Below the pieces are notes generated by a model. That model ran no database searches. It saw only the letters and a program-made list of their open reading frames with translations, and had not been told where the DNA came from. A stretch of 48,083 nucleotides of DNA from Amanita rubescens (Eukaryota; Basidiomycota; Agaricomycetes; Agaricales; Amanitaceae): contig WION01000403.1 of assembly GCA_015039365.1 (NCBI GenBank), forward strand, positions 1 through 48,083, read 5' to 3'. The position numbers were made by a program, and so were the translations under genes. Below, piece after piece: positions 20,264-31,669 of this stretch. Within the stretch, counting starts at the first letter, position 1, and every line of letters starts with the position of its first letter.

Positions 20264-21923
20264 TTAGCGGCGGCGGCGCTTTGCCCCTGATTTCATCCCA
20301 CTCTGCGATCCCGAGGCTGTTTTTGGATACAAATCCTGAATCAACAACCCCAATTGCTCGTGAAACACGCGCATTGAATCTGGCAACGATTGAAGTGTTG
20401 GCCGGTATCGTAACGGTGAAAGGCCGACCCTCATATTCTTCATATCGAAGATAGAATAGACATTCAACATGAAACTAAAAAAAAAATTCACCATCAGCAT
20501 CCATTCTTCGACCGGTTGATTGAACAATATTTCACCTAGTTCCTAGCACCCAAATATCTGGACCTTCGTCTGATGCTGGTTTCTCCTGAATCGCCCCACG
20601 GCATACCGCAGGTTTCTTGATAGAGCGTTCCTCGTATCTGGAGAAGCGGGCAAGAATGAAGCTAAATTGCACAGATCACGAATAGTCGACGAATTGAGGC
20701 TGCAGTGCTCACCTGTCGAGACTCAAGTCCCATTCAGCGCCCCCCCATGAAAACGTTATCTTGGGAAATTCCTTGCCTTCGATAGGCAGGTTACACGGGA
20801 ATACATGATCGTCCAACCCAACAGAGCTTTTTATGATTTGGGAATATGGTATCTTTTCGTAGATTCTCTTTACAGCGTCGGCAGGACCCAGTATCATGTC
20901 CGTACCGCTGTCGATAATAGTTCGTATCCCGGATGCTATAACGTCGGTTTTGACTTGCCCGTTACCATCTTCATACGTCATTTTGACTTGCCCGCCGCCG
21001 ATCATCCAGTTTGAATATATCGGTTGTAGCCCAGCATCATGCCTAAGCGGTACGACGCTGTGATATTCGATACGTTTTGTGTCAAACAAGTCTGGGTTTC
21101 CCGTACCATCTATGTGAAACTCGGAATGACCCTTGGTGAGATAGAAAGCAAAGACTCCGGAACTGAAGCCCGGGGTTCTTTGCTGGTAGGTGGCGTAGAA
21201 AAAGGGGTCGTAATGATTGTCCGCCAACTCAGGAAAGGCCAAGCCGAGAACGCTGGATGAAAAAAATCGATATAAATATGAATCACGCTGCGTAGAATGT
21301 GCAGCACTCACCCGTCAAGTGGCCGTCGCAGGAAATACGGCGTGAAGTGTCCGACTGTGCCGAAATGCTGTCGTCTCAGCAATATATGACCGATTTTCAC
21401 GTTATCACCACGTCTCTTCATGTCCCGGGTCCCCCGTTGCTTATAGTTGATGAACCTGTGCATGCTGGAGAGTAAACGGATCCTTCATTTGCTTAAGTTC
21501 TTCAGGCGGACCTGTATTGCCATCGAACCAACATAATACTTGTGTTTGTCACGACTTGTCGTCCAGGGTGAGGGAACCCAGAGGTCGGATGATCCAGTGG
21601 CGAAGATGACATTGAAGACCTGCGTAGCAATGGTAATCTCTCCGGTCCATATGTTTTCGTCCTCAAAGTCTTCCGCTGGGTGATATTTGAGCGGTAATGT
21701 ATACACAGGATGGTTCGTGTCCGAGTTGTGTTCCTGTTTTGCAGCCGCATATAAATCCGTACTGATACCACCTGAATAGAAAATGCCTACATACCTCTGC
21801 CAATGAAGAACCGCGGGGGGAACTTCTGTGAGCCGCGGCGTGTTGGGAGGATCCGTGTCCAGTGCCGTGGGCAAGTCGCGCAAGTGTGAGTGCCATGACG
21901 GCCACCAACAAGTTGATTTTCAT
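20264..21923 (-). CDS. Pepsin-like (A1) aspartic protease homologue lacking the first catalytic Asp
   Basis: Minus strand, several exons. A signal peptide (MKINLLVAVMALTLARLAHG) is followed by a propeptide-like stretch and then the mature start VYTLPLKYHPAE. The first active-site loop reads VIFATGSSDLWVPS where pepsins have DTGSS: codon 21599-21601 encodes Ala. The flap side follows, then PLDG|VLGLAFPELA across an intron at about 21255-21314, the intact second loop TIIDSGTDMILGP, and C-terminal segments joined by two more introns (DIWVLG to NVYSIFDMKNMRVGLSPL). About 50 extra residues end in a basic tail. The first exon needs a frame change before VYTLPL that I could not resolve, and the segment around 21430-21480 is also uncertain. 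With one catalytic Asp it cannot be a standard protease. It is a pseudoenzyme or an early pseudogene. Confidence 0.7.
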
Positions 21924-22888
21924 GAAAGTCGGGAATAGTGATGAGAGGGTGGAAGTGTGGTAGGGACGTACGATGATATGGAACTTGCATGCCGCCAGTT
22001 ATAGTGCTGTTACCGAGTCGCCTTGGTAGTGAAGCTGTGAAGCTTGAAGCTTGAAGCTTGAAGCCCGATATGCCCGACGTATTTCCCAAAAGTGGATTGT
22101 GTCAGTCGCGCCAAAAGATTTGCCCTCGCTTCATACTCCGCTCGGATCTATCCGCTGCACCAGTGTCATTGAAGCGCCCGCCGTGCCAGATGCTGATAAA
22201 CGAATACCAGTGAACTCACCATTGTTGGGCGAAGGGCGATGTACCTGTAGTGAGAACTTGGCATTTCTCAGCGACTATCATGGGGATGCACAGCTGATAT
22301 CGAGATGTAAAAAAACAAGAGGCCTGCACTTTCAATGTTACCATCTTCCATGACGAGTCTGGCAAAAGTGAGGACAATGCTTTACTACGAGTGTGTTCCA
22401 ATTTGTTTACATATCAGTTCAAGGCACAGTTCTTAATGCGCGAGCCGTTGCGGATGTGGTGAAAATTATGTCTGATTGTGGCAGGTTTAAATGCCGTGCG
22501 TATACAGTCACGCGTCTATCAGCGTACCATGTACATGTCCTTGGATGAGCGCCATGAAGCGCTAATGGTATCATATCCCTGTTACGGTTTCAAGCGGTCT
22601 TTGTGTTGCGCGCTGAGCCTGCCTCGGGCCTCGAGTGTTCTTTCAGTTCTCGATCGACTGATGACTTACTCGCGGAAGAACATTAGCAGTAATAAACCGA
22701 TGTTGGGAAACCCCAACATACAAAATCCATAAATAAGAATTCGAACTGACACAGTCAAGCGATCCCAAAGAGACTGAAGAACGGCTTTCAATTACTCTGA
22801 TAATCGATCGATTGTCTTTTTATTTTGTAACTTGTTAAGCATACCACTTTTGAAAACAGCGATCGATGCAAACGGCTAGGATTCGGAT
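21924..22888. other. Intergenic region, no gene supported
   Basis: Contains the protease upstream region, a short tandem of about three GAAGCTT units at 22037-22060, and several short frames (for example + 22478-22732) without recognisable motifs. Confidence 0.35.
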
Positions 22889-24563
22889 CTAGGACGTATG
22901 ATTTGCTTCCCGCCCCCGAACAGCCGCGAATATTGGGATCAATCTCTCAACTTCTATCCAATTTGTCCAGTGTGTCTGGTACCCCGTAGAGACTGACAGG
23001 CTTTTGAAAGTGGTAAAATCTATCCTCGCCACCTTCGGAAATATGTCCGAAATGAAGGCAGCAACACGAGGTGGATCATCAATCGGTGAATCGAAAATCA
23101 TCAATTCCCGGAGTCCAGTGCCCAATGACCCCCTCGCAGGCCTCTCTTCATAATCATCGACATTGGTCACATCTATCTTCATGCCAAGAACTTCCAGTTC
23201 GGGACAGTACTTCGCAAAGGGGAGGAAAGCGCGAAGCGTCAATTGCAACCGTGCGTGGCTTATTATGAACGATTTCAAATGAGGCCAAGCCCTGGCTATG
23301 AGTGCGACGTCTCCGTCGTCAAAATCAAGGTAGCAAAAACCCGTGTGCTTGAACTTGGATATATGTCGAAAGTGAAGAAGAGGGGATATCGTTTGAAAGT
23401 CCATTAGAACTTCCTGTTCGCCCTCATCCAGAATCGGATCGGTCACCGAAAAATGCACAATGGAAAGGCTATCGTGCGATATGGCCGCGGTCATATTGTT
23501 GAATAATTCGTGCCATCGGTATTCGCTAGGCAATCCCTTGAAGCTTAGTTCCAAGTGTACGAGAGGTGTGCCATAGGACATTCGCTTCAGGACATACAAG
23601 CAACTGTCCATGTCGCAGTCCTCCATGCAAAGATGTTGGAGCACAGGAAAGCCTTGTACGCTGCTTGGTGCCAACGGCGAATCAGTGATGGTTTGACAAC
23701 AGGATAACTTGAGCTTCATCAATGCCGGAAGTGTGGCGAGGACCCCTGTGAGAGTTCTGAGATCTATGTGGTCCAGACAGAGAGAGCTTAAAGTTTGCCA
23801 TAGGCCGAATGATGCGCAGGCATTTGCAGAGTATCTAGAGAATAAAATTCTCCAAGAGGTTACCTGGCCGTCAAGCCCCGGGCCCCCCCTCAGTTTCAGT
23901 GAGCGTAAAGAAGGACATTGCGAGGCCAAGGATTCCAACAGAGAAAATCGCATCCTTTCTGATGCTAGCTCCTTGCCTGACGCATCGATTTCCAGGCTAG
24001 TTATGGTTGGTGAGAGGAAGAGAGAAATATACGGATATATTTCATCATCGATCGCCGTCCAAGTCAATTCTTGGAGTCGTGGCAACAGCCCCGTTCTTCC
24101 ACGGGCAGCGCAAGCGAACGACCGGAAGATGCTACAGTCAAGCTTGTAGATCGACATCGCGAATCTACCGCCGGCGCGTGGATTAGATGAATATTCAAGA
24201 ACACGGACACGTGCTGCTGCTACTTCAAAGCGTTCCCAATCGCTGGCGAGCATCGATCTTTGAAAAGACTACAGTTGACGACGTTAAATTCAAACGAATA
24301 GTGCCAGGGAAACAGTTACTCACGAGGGTAACTACCCCCTTTTTTTTTACCCGTTCCACCAGGTCGTTGTCCATACAGCGCACCAACGGATCAAGGTTAT
24401 CCAATTTGTACCACAATTCGTCAAGCGCTGGCTCCATAAAGCTTCTACACGTCAGGTAGAGTCGGGAAAGCGTCCACTTGTCATCGGTTCCGATTTGTTT
24501 ACATATAAGTCGAAGCAATTCGGGGCATTGTAAGGCGCAACTCGTTGCAGTTGTGGGCGACAT
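22889..24563 (-). CDS. F-box/LRR-like protein, paralogue 2
   Basis: Two minus-strand exons (24324-24563 and 22889-24268) separated by a 55-nt intron give 539 residues. Exon 1 reads LQCPELLRLICKQIGTDDKW and CRSFMEPALDELWYKLD, the same F-box-like head as in 16763-18426. Exon 2 starts SFQRSMLASDWERFEVAAAR, parallel to HFQRPMVKNDWERFEIAASR in paralogue 1, and continues with irregular leucine-rich repeats. Intron position and phase are conserved between the two. Predicted SCF substrate adaptor, target unknown. Confidence 0.85.
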
Positions 24564-24829
24564 GGTTATTCAATGCGCAGTACAACGCAGGCAATGAAAA
24601 AAAAAAAAAGATATGTAATGGATGACTCTCCGTAAAGCATTTTAGAACTGTTTGTAAGCGTCGAGCCGACGTGCCAGCTGTTCCCATCAGCGGGACTTGA
24701 ACTTTTATGCCTTTCTGATTTTAGAATCTGTGGTCTCGCGACCCAGCGCGACCCCCTACATACAATATTTGTTCTGGCAAATTATATAAATCGGAGGGGT
24801 ATAAACAATACCCTGGTAATATATTGACA
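24564..24829. other. Intergenic region with poly-A tract
   Basis: Upstream of paralogue 2, with a 12-nt A run near 24598-24609. The minus strand near 24680-24700 resembles a tRNA B-box (GTTCAAGTCCCGC) but no cloverleaf can be formed. No gene. Confidence 0.35.
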
Positions 24830-25420
24830 CATATGGTCTCGCGAGCCTATAAATACATGAAGGCCGGGATTGGCCCGCCGCATCCATGAGCACATCTATG
24901 CGCGTCAATTCGTATTTCCGCCAAGACGACATTGTCTGTTGAAAACTTGGTCATGGAGAGACACGCTAGTCGATGGCATAACGTGGTTTGGTCGCATAGA
25001 CAGGTCGTCCCATTGCGTCAAAAAGCGAAGCATTGTGGGAGCGTGTTTGCGATGGTACCTCGCCATGCCCTCCAGATCCTACCGCCGGGGATCAAATTTT
25101 TGTAAAGCATTATACGCGGCGATCTCTCGAGCTGCGCTCTTTGTTCCTCCTTGTCCATGGCCGTGCTCTATTCCTCCAACTGTGCCACAGTTAGCTTCGG
25201 TGAACAACGGTCATGTTATCCAAGAGACTGACTTTGTACAGTGGATACACACAGACGCCCGTTCCATTTGTCGAAATAATCAATATCTCCCAAATGCTGA
25301 CGGTGTCGGACAACGTTGCGGAGGTTTCGTTGGTTCGACCCCAGTTAAAGTCGTAAGGCATATCGAATATCGAATGGCGTATGTCAAGGACGGTATCGAT
25401 GAAGGTAGCAATGATGTTTG
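24830..25420. repeat. Direct repeat carrying a dsRBD-like gene, copy 1
   Basis: Matches 26889-27415 plus 27688-27760. Shared landmarks on + include 'tggtctcgcgagcctataaa', 'catggagagacacgctagtc' and 'catatcgaatatcgaatggc'. The second copy has about 270 bp extra near 27415-27687. The repeat covers the small minus-strand gene and its 3' flank. Confidence 0.8.
25079..25361 (-). CDS. Small dsRNA-binding-domain-like protein, copy 1
   Basis: Two minus-strand exons (25253-25361 and 25079-25179) around a 73-nt intron with a CTAAC branch-point motif give 69 residues. After splicing the protein reads SIWEILIISTNGTGVF and then GHGQGGTKSAAREIAAYNAL before a stop a few residues later. This matches the last strands and the second helix of a double-stranded RNA-binding domain (family pattern GxGxSKKxAKxxAAxxAL). 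The first helix of the domain is not visible, so an upstream exon is missing or the gene is truncated. Stand-alone mini-dsRBD proteins occur in basidiomycetes; their function is unknown. The opposite strand holds a 242-codon frame that I regard as a shadow. Confidence 0.5.
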
Positions 25421-25790
25421 GCTGACATATACTTTCCCACGGTTGAGCCTCTGCTCTCGTTTCCCAAATCTACGTGATACTATACCGAATACGAAACCTG
25501 ACAACATCCTATTGAAGCACCCTTTTTTTTCGAATTTGTTTGCCTTCTATGGTCTGCCTCACCTTCTATCGCCAGGGCTTAGACTCTATGTCGGCTAATA
25601 CTGGATCAAACTCTCGAGTTGCTAATCCCAACCGACAGCACGGCGAATGCTCTTACACTGGCCCTGCTACTACCTTTGAACCTGGCTCTGCTGCCCTTGC
25701 CCCCACGGCACAAAAACAACAACGAACAGACAATTATGTAATTGACTATCATTAGCTTGCCACAAAACTAAAGTAACAGGAAAAAAGTCA

Positions 25791-26638
25791 TTAGGCTTTA
25801 AGAACCCGCTCTGACGTACGAAGAAGGTCAAACAAATTGGCGCTGGTACAAGCCACCGCTTCAGGACCTTCATCGGCATATACGACGTAAAAAACTTTTT
25901 CTTGATCTGCAGTGATAAACGCCGGAATACGAAAGACTTCATAGCATGCTTCATCTTCATTAAAAGATACAAAAGTCTCCCTCTGAAGCAGCCTCGGAGA
26001 ATGTTGATATTGGATTATCTCCGTCTCCTCGAGCGAAACACGAGGCAGATTGATGACCTCTTCCGACTTGAAAGCTCTAGCAAGGAGGGTGGTGGGATAG
26101 TCAGATGGCGCGGGTTCAGATGAGACGTGAATGGCAACGGGAGACTGGGGGAATATATAAGGATATTGTTTGCTTAAGAAGGCGTTAATAGGCATGCACG
26201 CTAGACCAGAACACAAGCACGTACTCGAGCTCCACTTTGCGACGAATGAATTCCAGACAAACACGTTCTCCGTGTTCAGACATCTTTCTCATCAAGAGCC
26301 GGCAGAGAAAGTAACCAGCGTGCACCACATGAAGGTGGCTACAGAAAACAGTAGATTAACACTATCACTCCGTCGAGCTTATACGCAGCATACTCGAGCA
26401 CAGTTCTGCAGTCTGTCTTGAGCACCTTCTCCGAATGTTCGATGTAACGGTCGAATTCGTCACGGCATGGCATGAAGCCCATTGGGTTCAATGAGTTTGC
26501 TTTGTATTCTTGCTGCGCTTTAGTCAATGCTTCTACATCTCTGCGCAAGATGGCTGAGTGCTCTGTGCAGGTCCTTTCGTATCGATAGAGATCTTGGGAC
26601 GCTTTGGCTATAATAGCCTGCTCTGCGGCTGTGAACAT
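25791..26638 (-). CDS. Unrecognised protein, three exons
   Basis: Minus-strand exons 26369-26638, 26225-26283 and 25791-26172, all with GT-AG boundaries and consistent phase, give 236 residues starting MFTAAEQAIIAKASQDLYRY. The N-terminal half is helical and charged (LRRDVEALTKAQQEYKAN). The C-terminal half ends in FRIPAFITADQEKVFYVVYA and LFDLLRTSERVL. I see no signal peptide, membrane segment or known motif. It lies between two copies of a dsRBD-like gene on the same strand. The clean splicing makes it a likely real gene, but its function is unknown. Confidence 0.6.
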
Positions 26639-26888
26639 TATCACCCGCAACCAGTAAGGTGGAGGGTTCTAGAGAGGAGCTGCTGCCAGACAAAAAGCTG
26701 GACTCATGTGACCTCGTGACGCCCTTTCACCGACGTCTGAATCAAGCTTACTTTAGTGCGAAGACTCATACCTAGATATTGCATGTAATGATAGCGACTC
26801 GAAACTTCCCTATTATGACCTTGACTAGACTCCTTTTATACCACTTGGCATAGCTAACTCGAGAAGGAGATCTATTTAAATACGCGTA

Positions 26889-27760
26889 AGTATATTGACA
26901 TGGTCTCGCGAGCCTATAAATACACGAAGGCCGGGATTGGCGCCGGCCCGCTCCATCCATGAACACCTCTATGCGCGTCAATTCGTGTTTCCAAGACGAC
27001 ATTGTCAATTGAGAACTTGGTCATGGAGAGACACGCTAGTCGACGGCATAACGTGGTTTGGTCGCATAGACAGGTCGTCCCATTGCGTCAACAACTCCCA
27101 TAAAGCGAAGTATTGTAGGAGCGTGTTTGCGATGGTGTCGTCATGCCCTCCAGATCCTACAGCCGGGGATCAAATTTTTGTAAAGCATCATACGCGGCGA
27201 GCTCTCGAGCTGCACTCTTTGTTCCAGCTTGGCCATTGCCTTGCTCTGTTCCTCCAACTGTGCCACAGTTAGTTCGGTGAACAACGGTCATGTTAACCAA
27301 GAGACTGACTTTGTACGGTGGATACCCACGAACGTCCGTTCCATTTGTCGAAATAATCAATATTTCCCAAATGCTGACGGCGGACAACGTTGTTGAGGTT
27401 TCGTCGGTTCGACGCTGTGTCAATAATGTTTAGCACGGGTCACGCATGGTCGAGTCGAATGACCTACGCTCTTGTTGGTTGCTTGAAGGAGGTGGTCTTG
27501 AAACAAACATGATGCATAACATGCTTTGAATTGCGCCTTTTTGTAGCTCGATACAGCACCAACTATACACAGCTTACAGCATATGATAGTTGCTACCCGG
27601 ATAAATATGAACAGGCTAATACGAGGCCTCCATTACTCGTGAGTTGTCAGGGGTGTAATGTCCGACAGTTGTGAGATATAATATCCCAGTTAAAGTCGTG
27701 AGGCATATCGAATATCGAATGGCGTATGTCAAGGACAATGAAGGCAGCAATGATGTTGGG
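26889..27760. repeat. Direct repeat carrying a dsRBD-like gene, copy 2
   Basis: Second copy of 24830-25420 in the same orientation. It is interrupted by about 270 bp (27415-27687) that copy 1 lacks. That extra segment shows no obvious terminal inverted repeats. Confidence 0.8.
27157..27423 (-). CDS. Small dsRNA-binding-domain-like protein, copy 2
   Basis: Paralogue of 25079-25361. Exons 27330-27423 and 27157-27257 flank a 72-nt intron at the same position and phase and give 64 residues. The core reads SIWEILIISTNGTDVL and then GNGQAGTKSAARELAAYDAL, again resembling the end of a dsRBD. The first residues (MTQRR) come from sequence next to the extra 270-bp segment, so the N-terminus differs from copy 1. 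The first dsRBD helix is absent here too. Both copies keep an open frame and the splice sites despite substitutions, which suggests recent function. Confidence 0.5.
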   Translation of the reverse strand: MTQRRTDETSTTLSAVSIWEILIISTNGTDVRGYPPYKVSLLVNMTVVHRTNCGTVGGTEQGNGQAGTKSAARELAAYDALQKFDPRL

Positions 27761-29090
27761 CTGTGGAACTGTCCGAGCGGGCTTTAAAATCGCACTCGTA
27801 ATCCGAGGATCGCTGACGCTATAATTAGGTCACGTTCAATTGAGAACAGCTCTTTAAACCATTGTAAATGTAATGATGCCTTTAATTTCTTAATTTCCTG
27901 CTCTCGAAGTAGCAGAGCTAGAAACTGTATCCTGAACCTCTCACTGACGCTTCGTCTTTTTGGTATCTTCCAACGGTCCGCCGTAATAGTATATTTACAG
28001 CGGCGATATTCGGGGATATTATCAAGGCACAAACGGTAGTGCCACCATAATCGACTATCGAGTCATTATTGACAGTCGATGTTTCCGGTTCTATATGCGC
28101 CGCCGGACATTTCTTGACAGCGATGCAGCTGTTGTCCTTTGCTAATACGATGCCGGGGCATTGCGTTGCCAAAAATCAGGACCGCGTTAGAGTGTCATTT
28201 ACGATTGCACCGGTCTTGATGGGAAATTGACTCGTCAAATACAAAGCCATACTGGAGCGATGTACGATTGAAGTGGTGTGTTGTCGAGATCGACCCGGAG
28301 GCCCGCACGAGATGTATAACTTGAACGAGTGAGAATGTTTAAATCTCGACAGGTGAAATTTCTATCTGACCCATCTTCAACACCTCATGTCACTGGTTGT
28401 GATGCGCATGTGGATGTCGGGGACAATACGGAGTTGTCTTAGTCGGACACACTGATTCTACACTTTGGTGAGGAATAAAGCGGTCACCGGATAAGAGATA
28501 TCTTTGTCATGCCTATTAGGACAACTCATGTAGTCAGAAAGACAGCTCAATCAGCTCTAGACGTTGCCTATTCATGGACGTGTAGAAAAAATAGAAAAGA
28601 TAGGAACCTTTCTGTCTCGGACACAAGGAAACAACGATGGACGTCACATCAAGAGCGGACTTTGGATCCAGATCAGAGGGCTCGGTATTTGGCGTATTTT
28701 CCCCATTAGAAGCGCAATGCGTACAACGCGCAGCAACCATCATTTGTTCTCGATGTCTTCAAACAAATATCATTTCGGCGAAAGTGCAATCGTGATTTAC
28801 CGTTTAGTCTGTTCAGGTTCAGAATCTCGATTCCTACGAAGAAGCGCACCGAAAAACGGAAGTCAGCAAAATGACAGATTGGTACAACAAATGCATATGC
28901 AACATCTAAGGTCCGATACGAGACCTGAAATCATAAGAGCGACAAGGAAATAAAATAAAACAAATCTTTGAATGATGTCGTGCAAGCCATGCCTGAAGGT
29001 GTTCTCAAATCCAAATCGTATCGTCAGAGTCGTAAACATGGCGTGGCATCAAAGAAAGAGAAATAATTCATGACCGTGAATAGAAGGACA
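27761..29090. other. Intergenic region, no gene supported
   Basis: Two overlapping minus frames (27784-28032 and 27918-28172) and one plus frame (28564-28953) are open but show no motif, no splice logic joining them and no similarity to neighbours. I leave them unannotated. Confidence 0.35.
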
Positions 29091-30537
29091 CTACTCGGGC
29101 ACCACTCGCATATAATTGGATGGTACGACTGCGTTGGACGAGGATCAATGATACATCGCCGCACGAACACAAGAAATACTCACTGCCCACTTTTCCGTCC
29201 TTATTGACCGCCTCCCACCATTTCCCTGATCGGTCGACAACCTCAAATAGATCCCCCTTGCTAAACGTGAGTTCATGTGGATCGGTATCACTTCCTTTAT
29301 CTACACGATAAACATCAGGATCGTCAGTTTCAGGAAATTAAAGTGGAATAAGAACAAACGTACAGCTGTACATTGCCCGAGCTTTCGCCTTGCTCCCTGC
29401 GCTCCCTCTAGCACTAGGACCTCCGCTGGGGGCAGAAGAAACGGGCCTGGAATCGGTCCGTAGGTCCCCGCCCACTGAGCTATTACCAGGATTGACGCTG
29501 ACACTCCGAAGGGCACTCGACTGTCGATTATCACCTTCCGCCCCCATTTCTGTCAACTGTGGCAGACCGTTTTCGTTTCGGTTCTCGCCAACTGCTTCCT
29601 CTACAAACTTGGAATCAGGCGGTTGCATCCCGGCACTGTCGCGTCTTGCTTTTCGCAGTCTTGCTGACCTAAGTCTGAACGAGGGCGGTGTAATCGGTGG
29701 GAGCTTCCCGCCTAGCCTTCCAAAGCCTCCTGTACGCTCTCCTTCTTCATTTACTACCGCTATGTTGATCGGAGTGCGTCCCCCTCCGGAACTCCAACTC
29801 CGGTCAAGAGTATAGCGGATAGGTGATGCTTCTGGTGATGAGAAATAAATCACCCAAAGGATGTCAACGATGGCTGTAACGAGCCATCCGGCAGCGGTGG
29901 CTTTCTGCGATGGCTGTGAGCCGTAGATGTTGTTGTTTACACCGATTGCGGCGAGGACGGTGGTCATAGAGGCAAGATGGGCCATTGTATTCGAGGAAGA
30001 ATGGAAGGGTTGTGGTGAGAGTAGGGCGGAGATGAGCCAGACGATGAGGATGGTTTGTAGGACAAAGGCGAGCCATAGTGTACCAATGAACGCGTTGCTT
30101 ACTGTAACAGGACGTAAACGCCGTCAGCCGCAGCAGATAGATGAAGGAGGTGAAAGACGGACTTTGAGCTGTTACGATGGCTTGAGATATAAACCCAAAT
30201 ATCCATGACGACTGTTCGAACGCCGTGAGTGAAATTTGGAAGCGGGGATAGGAGAGGGATATAAGAGGCGACGTACCACACCGAGAAATAGAGTCACGAG
30301 AAAGAAAGGACTACGGGTGGACGGTATGCTCATCGTACTAGTGCGAGAACCCGCGTGGCTTAAGCGCACAGTAGGGATATCAGTGCGACGACTCCGCTCG
30401 AGGTCCGCTGCATCCTGAGGCGTTACATCTGGTGGTGTAGGCTCTGGTGGCGGCGGAAGGACGGGAGAGACGGGCGTTGGAGAGTCAACTTTTGCCGGAG
30501 TTTGATATGTTGGTTCGGGTGGGGCGACGTCGGACAT
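29091..30537 (-). CDS. SHO1: SHO1-type osmosensor (4 TM + SH3)
   Basis: Plasma-membrane osmosensor/adaptor of the HOG MAP-kinase pathway. Exons on the minus strand: 30277-30537, 30163-30211, 29364-30101, 29184-29300 and 29091-29128, totalling 400 residues. A Pro-rich cytosolic N-terminus precedes four hydrophobic segments (SPFFLVTLFLGV; WIFGFISQAIVTAQ; LWLAFVLQTILIVWLI; AGWLVTAIVDILWVIYF). A long Ser/Pro-rich linker follows. The last three exons build an SH3 domain: KARAMYSY, ELTFSKGDLFEVVD, GKWWEAV, GIVPSNYMRVVPE. In yeast this SH3 domain binds the MAPKK Pbs2. The order of domains and the length fit the family. It is divergently oriented from GUT2. Confidence 0.93.
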
Positions 30538-31669
30538 TCTCCGCTAAGATCGGGGACGATATAGAGTTGAATAGGTTGCAGGCGTTGAATTGAACGTTGA
30601 AAAAAAGGAAATGGTTGACTTTCCGCGGCCGGAGGCTATGAAAGCAACTAGGACATGTGCATGACGCGGGCGAACACGCCTGGGAAGGGATGGTTGTATT
30701 AGTATGGCGTGGGGATTCTGCCCCTGTTGGATTGACTATAATTGGTTAGCGGCGTTTTCGCACAATATCATTTGTCCACTTGCGTTGCGCTGACGTGGTG
30801 TTCATTTCAATACGGATCCGGGATATTAGCCAACGATGGTGATAAGTAAAGACAAGGACCAGATATCTGTAAACATTGTCATGCGGCCATATAGTCCATC
30901 CCAATAAAACATACACACCAGTCCACTCCGTTCTAGAAGGAGAAGATAGAGGTTACCATCATCCATGTGTTTGCCGGATCGACTCTTAACCTTCTTTCGA
31001 TCATAGAGACGGAATTACCATATACTGTAGAATACCCTGATGGCCGTCGTCAAGTTGAGGCTCGACAAAGGTAGCTCTTATTGCAGAATACGACGGTGGT
31101 CATACTAGAATTGCTCATCGTGCCCTGTTTCGCAAATGCAATGATGACGACAAGATTGAAATAGCATTGCTGAGCTATTACATGTCAAGTCAACCAGACT
31201 TCGGAAAACCGCTCAACAAGCGGGTGTATAAATATAACTCGACTTACGCTCACGATTTACTTCTAGCTATCTGGCAATCTGCAGTGCTGTACGGCACTAC
31301 TATCAGGAGTCGGGTGAACGTCGGCTCCCGGCACGTGACAAGTTTCTCCGGCGAAGGTTCCGGGCCGTTTACACCGTGACAGAGGTATCCTGGCTTGAAA
31401 CATCGTCCTATGGCTTACCCGCTCTTTTTCCTCTCCCCACGACCGTCCTTTGCTCATTACTGCGAAGGCTACGATATTCAGCATATATTCATAGCTTCTC
31501 GCGCTTGGCAATCGCTGTCAAGGCAGAACGCGCACCGGGGAAGCAAATTCCAACGCACTTAAAGTCCGTTCACATTCATTGACGGCATCGCTCTGACTCA
31601 TTATCTATCTAGTTCAGAAACCACTAGAAGCTCAAGGAGGTCCGTTCTTATACCACTAGATTTGGGACC
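30538..31669. promoter_or_regulatory. Divergent SHO1/GUT2 intergenic region
   Basis: About 1.13 kb separates the start codons of SHO1 (-) and GUT2 (+), so it must contain both promoters. A CACGTG E-box palindrome lies at 31332-31337 and a TATA-like 'tataaatata' near 31227. I cannot say whether either is used. Short open frames here have no recognisable motif. Confidence 0.45.

Noticed and set aside
22033..22062. Short tandem of GAAGCTT units
   Set aside because: Only about three copies; ordinary low-complexity sequence near a promoter.
24661..24760. tRNA-like sequence on the minus strand (B-box-like GTTCAAGTCCCGC)
   Set aside because: The T-stem does not pair, no matching acceptor 5' strand is found and no anticodon loop with U33 can be placed. 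At best it is a degraded tRNA-derived piece.
24870..25598. 242-codon plus-strand frame
   Set aside because: It is antisense to the dsRBD-like gene, has no motif, and the second repeat copy breaks it by indels, while the minus-strand dsRBD frame and splice sites are kept in both.
27784..28172. Two overlapping minus-strand frames
   Set aside because: They could form a small gene, but no intron joins them and neither resembles a known family.
28564..28953. 129-codon plus-strand frame
   Set aside because: Low-information, no motif, overlapped by a minus frame, and no similarity to neighbours.
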